From Desulfotignum sp. (GTDB taxonomy: Bacteria > Desulfobacterota > Desulfobacteria > Desulfobacterales > Desulfobacteraceae), in assembly GCA_011390335.1 (NCBI GenBank), contig JAABSO010000030.1, forward strand, positions 1 to 51,990: a DNA stretch of 51,990 bases, given 5' to 3'. The stretch's first letter is position 1; every line of letters starts with the position of its first letter. This document shows, in pieces, positions 49,671-51,990 of the stretch. Made by a program: the position numbers and the translations under genes. The notes beneath the pieces were generated by a model, which was not told the origin of the DNA, searched no databases, and saw only the letters and a program-made list of their open reading frames with translations.

Positions 49671-51128
49671 ATGGTTTTACGCTATGTACATACAAGGTTT
49701 CTGAAAGGCACCCACAATTTTGGGTCCCATGCAGCTTCACCACCAAGCCCCTGCAGGACATCCTTTGCAGCCGGACAACGCGGAATCCCCCTGGTGCCGG
49801 CATTATGCATTCACCTGATTCTGGTGCTGGCAATGTTTTTATGGCAGCCGGCGCACAGCTTGGCCCAATCCTATGATACCATCAATGTCAGCAACCCGTT
49901 TTTACACAAAACCCCTGTGGCCGTAACTGCATTCAAGGCCTTGACCGAAAAGCAGACAGAAACGGATATCGGTGAAAAAGCCCGCCGGATTTTAAATGAG
50001 GGCCTGGCATTCACCGGGTACCTGAAACTGGTGAACCCGGATGCATTTCTGGCCGCTCCTGCCCAAACCGGGATACAGCTGGGGCAGATCAATTTTCGGG
50101 ACTGGACCGGCATTGGTGCGGAACTGCTCATCACCGGCGGTGTTGAAGAGAACCAGGGCCAGGTGAAACTCAAGCTGCGGCTGTTTGATACCTTTAACAC
50201 AAAACTGCTCAAGGGCAAAGTCTATACCGGTCCTGAAAGCCAGGTCCGGCGCATGATCCATCTGTTCTGTGCTGAGGTCTCCCATGCCCTCACAGGCAAA
50301 TGGGGGGTGTTTAACAGCAGGCTCACCTTTGTTTCCACGGTCAATGGAAACAAAGAGGTGTTTATCAGTGATTTTGACGGGCACAACCCCAGGCAGGTGA
50401 CCCATCACAAAAGCATCAGTCTGTCACCGGCCTGGTCATCGGACGGCGAGTGGCTGGCCTATGTGTCCTATGCCAAAGGCAAACCTGATATCTATATCAA
50501 GCACCTGGAACAAAACAGAGGCGCCATTGTCAGCCGCAAGGGCATGAATATATCGCCTGCATGGATGCCGGGGCAGGCAAAACTGGCGGCAGCCTTAAGT
50601 TTTTCCGGAAACCAGCAAATATATCTGTTGACCCGGAACGGAGAAATTATTAAAAAGGTAACCAGCAGCTGGGGCATCAATGTGTCGCCGCGGTTTTCAC
50701 CGGACGGCAGGAAACTGGCGTTTGTTTCCAACCGTTCCGGCACCCCCCAGATTTATATAAAAGATCTGGACACAGAAGATGTCCGGCGGGTGACCTTTCA
50801 GGGACGGTACAACACCTCCCCTGCCTGGTCTCCGGATGGGAAAAAGATGGCCTATGTGGGGATAGACAAGAACCGGATCGATATTAATGTGATCAATCTG
50901 GCATCAGGCCCGGGGATGCCGGTGCAGCTGACCAGGAACCAGGGTGATAATGAAGACCCCTCCTGGTCCCCTGACGGCAATCTGATTGTTTTCACCTCCA
51001 GTCGTGAAGGCAATTCTCAGGCCCTGTATGTGATGACGGCAGCAGGTACGGACCAGCGCAGGCTCATGCGCATGACCGGCAGACAGACCCAGCCCGGCTG
51101 GTCCGGACCCATGGCCCTTGAAGACTGA
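49671..51128 (+). CDS. tolB: Tol-Pal system beta-propeller protein TolB
   Basis: A 485-residue periplasmic protein. The N-terminal signal sequence is unusually far in (hydrophobic LCIHLILVLAMFLW at about residues 45-58, then an AQS cleavage region), so the true start may be later than ATG 49671, which lies three bases after the tolA stop. The TolB N-terminal domain (about 70-180) is followed by a six-bladed propeller with repeats such as SPAWSSDGEWLAYVSY, SPRFSPDGRKLAFVSNRSG and DPSWSPDGNLIVFTS. TolB binds Pal and is pulled by TolA during envelope constriction. Confidence 0.93.
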   Translation: MVLRYVHTRFLKGTHNFGSHAASPPSPCRTSFAAGQRGIPLVPALCIHLILVLAMFLWQPAHSLAQSYDTINVSNPFLHKTPVAVTAFKALTEKQTETDIGEKARRILNEGLAFTGYLKLVNPDAFLAAPAQTGIQLGQINFRDWTGIGAELLITGGVEENQGQVKLKLRLFDTFNTKLLKGKVYTGPESQVRRMIHLFCAEVSHALTGKWGVFNSRLTFVSTVNGNKEVFISDFDGHNPRQVTHHKSISLSPAWSSDGEWLAYVSYAKGKPDIYIKHLEQNRGAIVSRKGMNISPAWMPGQAKLAAALSFSGNQQIYLLTRNGEIIKKVTSSWGINVSPRFSPDGRKLAFVSNRSGTPQIYIKDLDTEDVRRVTFQGRYNTSPAWSPDGKKMAYVGIDKNRIDINVINLASGPGMPVQLTRNQGDNEDPSWSPDGNLIVFTSSREGNSQALYVMTAAGTDQRRLMRMTGRQTQPGWSGPMALED

Positions 51129-51172
51129 TATACCGAAACAGAACATGATTTTTTAACCAAGGAGGCAGAAAG

Positions 51173-51763
51173 ATGAACAGAAAACTGTGGATCAATGTAG
51201 TAATGGCGATGCTCGTTGCAGGACTTTTTTTGACGGTATCCTGTGCAAAAAAAACAGTGGTGTCCGATGCCACCACCATTGAAGATCAGGCCACCATGAC
51301 AGAAGCGGAAACAGCAGCTGAGGCAGAAGCCCGGAAAAAAGCCGAAGCAGAAAGGATCAGGCAGCAGGAGCTCGAAGATCAAGCAAGTGAAGCAGCCCTG
51401 GAAGAGGCCAGACAGCAGGCTGCCAAGACCCGGTTTCTGCACCAGAACATCCATTTTGCATTTGACAGCTCAGCTTTGTCATCTGAAGCAAAGGAACTGC
51501 TAGAGCAAAAAGCCCAATGGCTCAAACAAAATCCCAATGTGAGTGTGACCATTGAAGGCCATTGTGATGAAAGAGGCACCACAGAATACAACCTGGCCCT
51601 GGGGGAACGCCGTGCCGATGCAGTGCAAAACTATCTGCAGGACCTGGGCATCGGCGGGTTTCGCCTGGACACCGTAAGCTTTGGGGAGGAACGCCCCCTG
51701 GATCCGGGACAGACAGAAGCAGCCTATGCCAAAAACCGCCGGGCCCAGTTTGTGTTGAAATAA
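51173..51763 (+). CDS. pal: Peptidoglycan-associated lipoprotein Pal
   Basis: A 196-residue lipoprotein with a type II signal sequence ending in the lipobox LTVSC (C24 would be lipidated). A charged Ala/Glu-rich helix (about residues 40-85) leads to an OmpA-type domain (about 90-196) with [35 protein letters not shown] and [14 protein letters not shown], then [10 protein letters not shown]. It holds the outer membrane to peptidoglycan. AAGGAGG lies upstream of the ATG. A terminator follows; the usual downstream cpoB is not in the window. Confidence 0.96.
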   Translation: MNRKLWINVVMAMLVAGLFLTVSCAKKTVVSDATTIEDQATMTEAETAAEAEARKKAEAERIRQQELEDQASEAALEEARQQAAKTRFLHQNIHFAFDSSALSSEAKELLEQKAQWLKQNPNVSVTIEGHCDERGTTEYNLALGERRADAVQNYLQDLGIGGFRLDTVSFGEERPLDPGQTEAAYAKNRRAQFVLK

Positions 51764-51771
51764 CCGGTATG

Positions 51772-51822
51772 CACAGGATCGGTTCCGGCAAGCTGCCGGC
51801 ACTGATCCTGTGTTTTCTTTTT
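51772..51822 (+). terminator. Rho-independent terminator after pal
   Basis: CACAGGATC (51772-51780) pairs with GATCCTGTG (51804-51812), with an inner stem CCGGCA/TGCCGG, followed by a T-rich run TTTTCTTTTTT. It ends the tolQRAB-pal unit. Confidence 0.9.
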
Positions 51823-51879
51823 TGTGAACAACCAGGATCAGGTATGTAACAGACTGCCTGATCTTTATATGAAAGTGTT

Positions 51880-51962
51880 AAGTTTTAAGTGTTAAGTGTT
51901 AAGTTAATATCTGCCTGCTCATACTTTCATTTTTGGTTGTGCCCGCCAGGGCATGGGGGTTA
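51880..51962 (+). repeat. Dispersed repeat with 7-bp tandem units (copy 2, after pal)
   Basis: Four to five heptads of type AGTGTTA/AGTTTTA (51874-51908) precede a 55-base part aligning to 36193-36275 on the opposite strand at roughly 80 percent identity. Further GCCGTCA heptads follow to the window end (51970-51990). I see no gene in 51823-51990. Confidence 0.7.
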
Positions 51963-51990
51963 TATGAAAGCCGTCAGCCGTCAGTACTCA

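Overview
This window looks like chromosomal DNA of a Gram-negative, flagellated member of the Desulfobacterota (delta-proteobacteria), most likely a Desulfobacter/Desulfotignum-like sulfate reducer. That is an inference from the protein families, the gene order and the moderate GC content; no taxonomic marker such as rRNA is present. The outer-membrane and LPS genes (waaA, msbA, lptD, tol-pal) show a diderm envelope, and motA/motB show flagellar motility. Nearly all of the window is housekeeping core. The novelty lies in intergenic repeats and in a few unusual proteins.

Layout. 1-225: C-terminal end of an IS200/IS605-type transposase with its right-end hairpin. 282-2644: patatin-like phospholipase (+) converging on waaA (-). 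2709-9792 (+): msbA, a Trm112-like zinc ribbon, DUF4416, yicC, remA-like, gmk, rlmB, icd and comF, tightly packed with several ATGA-type overlaps. 10071-12185 (+): PAS hybrid histidine kinase. 12242-24409 (-): lptD, a NusG paralogue, an HU protein, holB, ricT/PSP1, metG, a transpeptidase-type PBP and a giant GlmS-like protein, all in one direction. 24546-28125 (+): a cysteine synthase fused to a cysteinyl-tRNA-synthetase-like domain, an unrecognised protein and a 2[4Fe-4S] ferredoxin. 28281-29957 (-): a DDAH-like amidinohydrolase and an EamA permease. 30466-33383: pilB (+) converging on a LysM protein (-). 33499-37109 (+): an HD hydrolase, a degenerate HD-GYP protein, motA and motB. 37127-41742 (-): dciA-like DUF721, trmN6, tRNA-Ser, dnaX, ebfC, recR and a YkgJ-type cysteine-cluster protein; tRNA-Ser-dnaX-ebfC-recR is a widely conserved order. 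41984-44032 (+): hflK-hflC. 44123-44218 (-): a tiny bS22-type ribosomal protein gene. 44333-47371 (+): an HExxH protein, fmdB and groES-groEL. 47534-51763 (+): tolQ-tolR-tolA-tolB-pal.

How the genes fit together. Envelope biogenesis dominates: waaA/msbA/lptD make, flip and export lipid A/LPS; the GlmS-like protein and the PBP would supply and crosslink peptidoglycan; Tol-Pal links the layers. DNA replication and repair form a second theme (holB, dnaX, recR, ebfC, dciA-like, HU), and translation and RNA modification a third (metG, rlmB, trmN6, tRNA-Ser, bS22).

The most interesting structure is a dispersed family of intergenic hairpins at 9842-9916, 30120-30278 and 40491-40650. The 19-bp stems differ between copies by compensatory base changes, while two boxes just inside the stem are conserved. 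The 30 kb copy sits in a 260-bp unit bounded by short inverted repeats and a 10-bp direct repeat. Other points of interest are the CysK-CysRS fusion with destroyed HIGH/KMSKS motifs, the 1230-residue GlmS with an internal nucleophile cysteine, a solo IS200 end that supplies a stop codon, a second dispersed repeat with 7-bp tandem units, and the bS22 gene.
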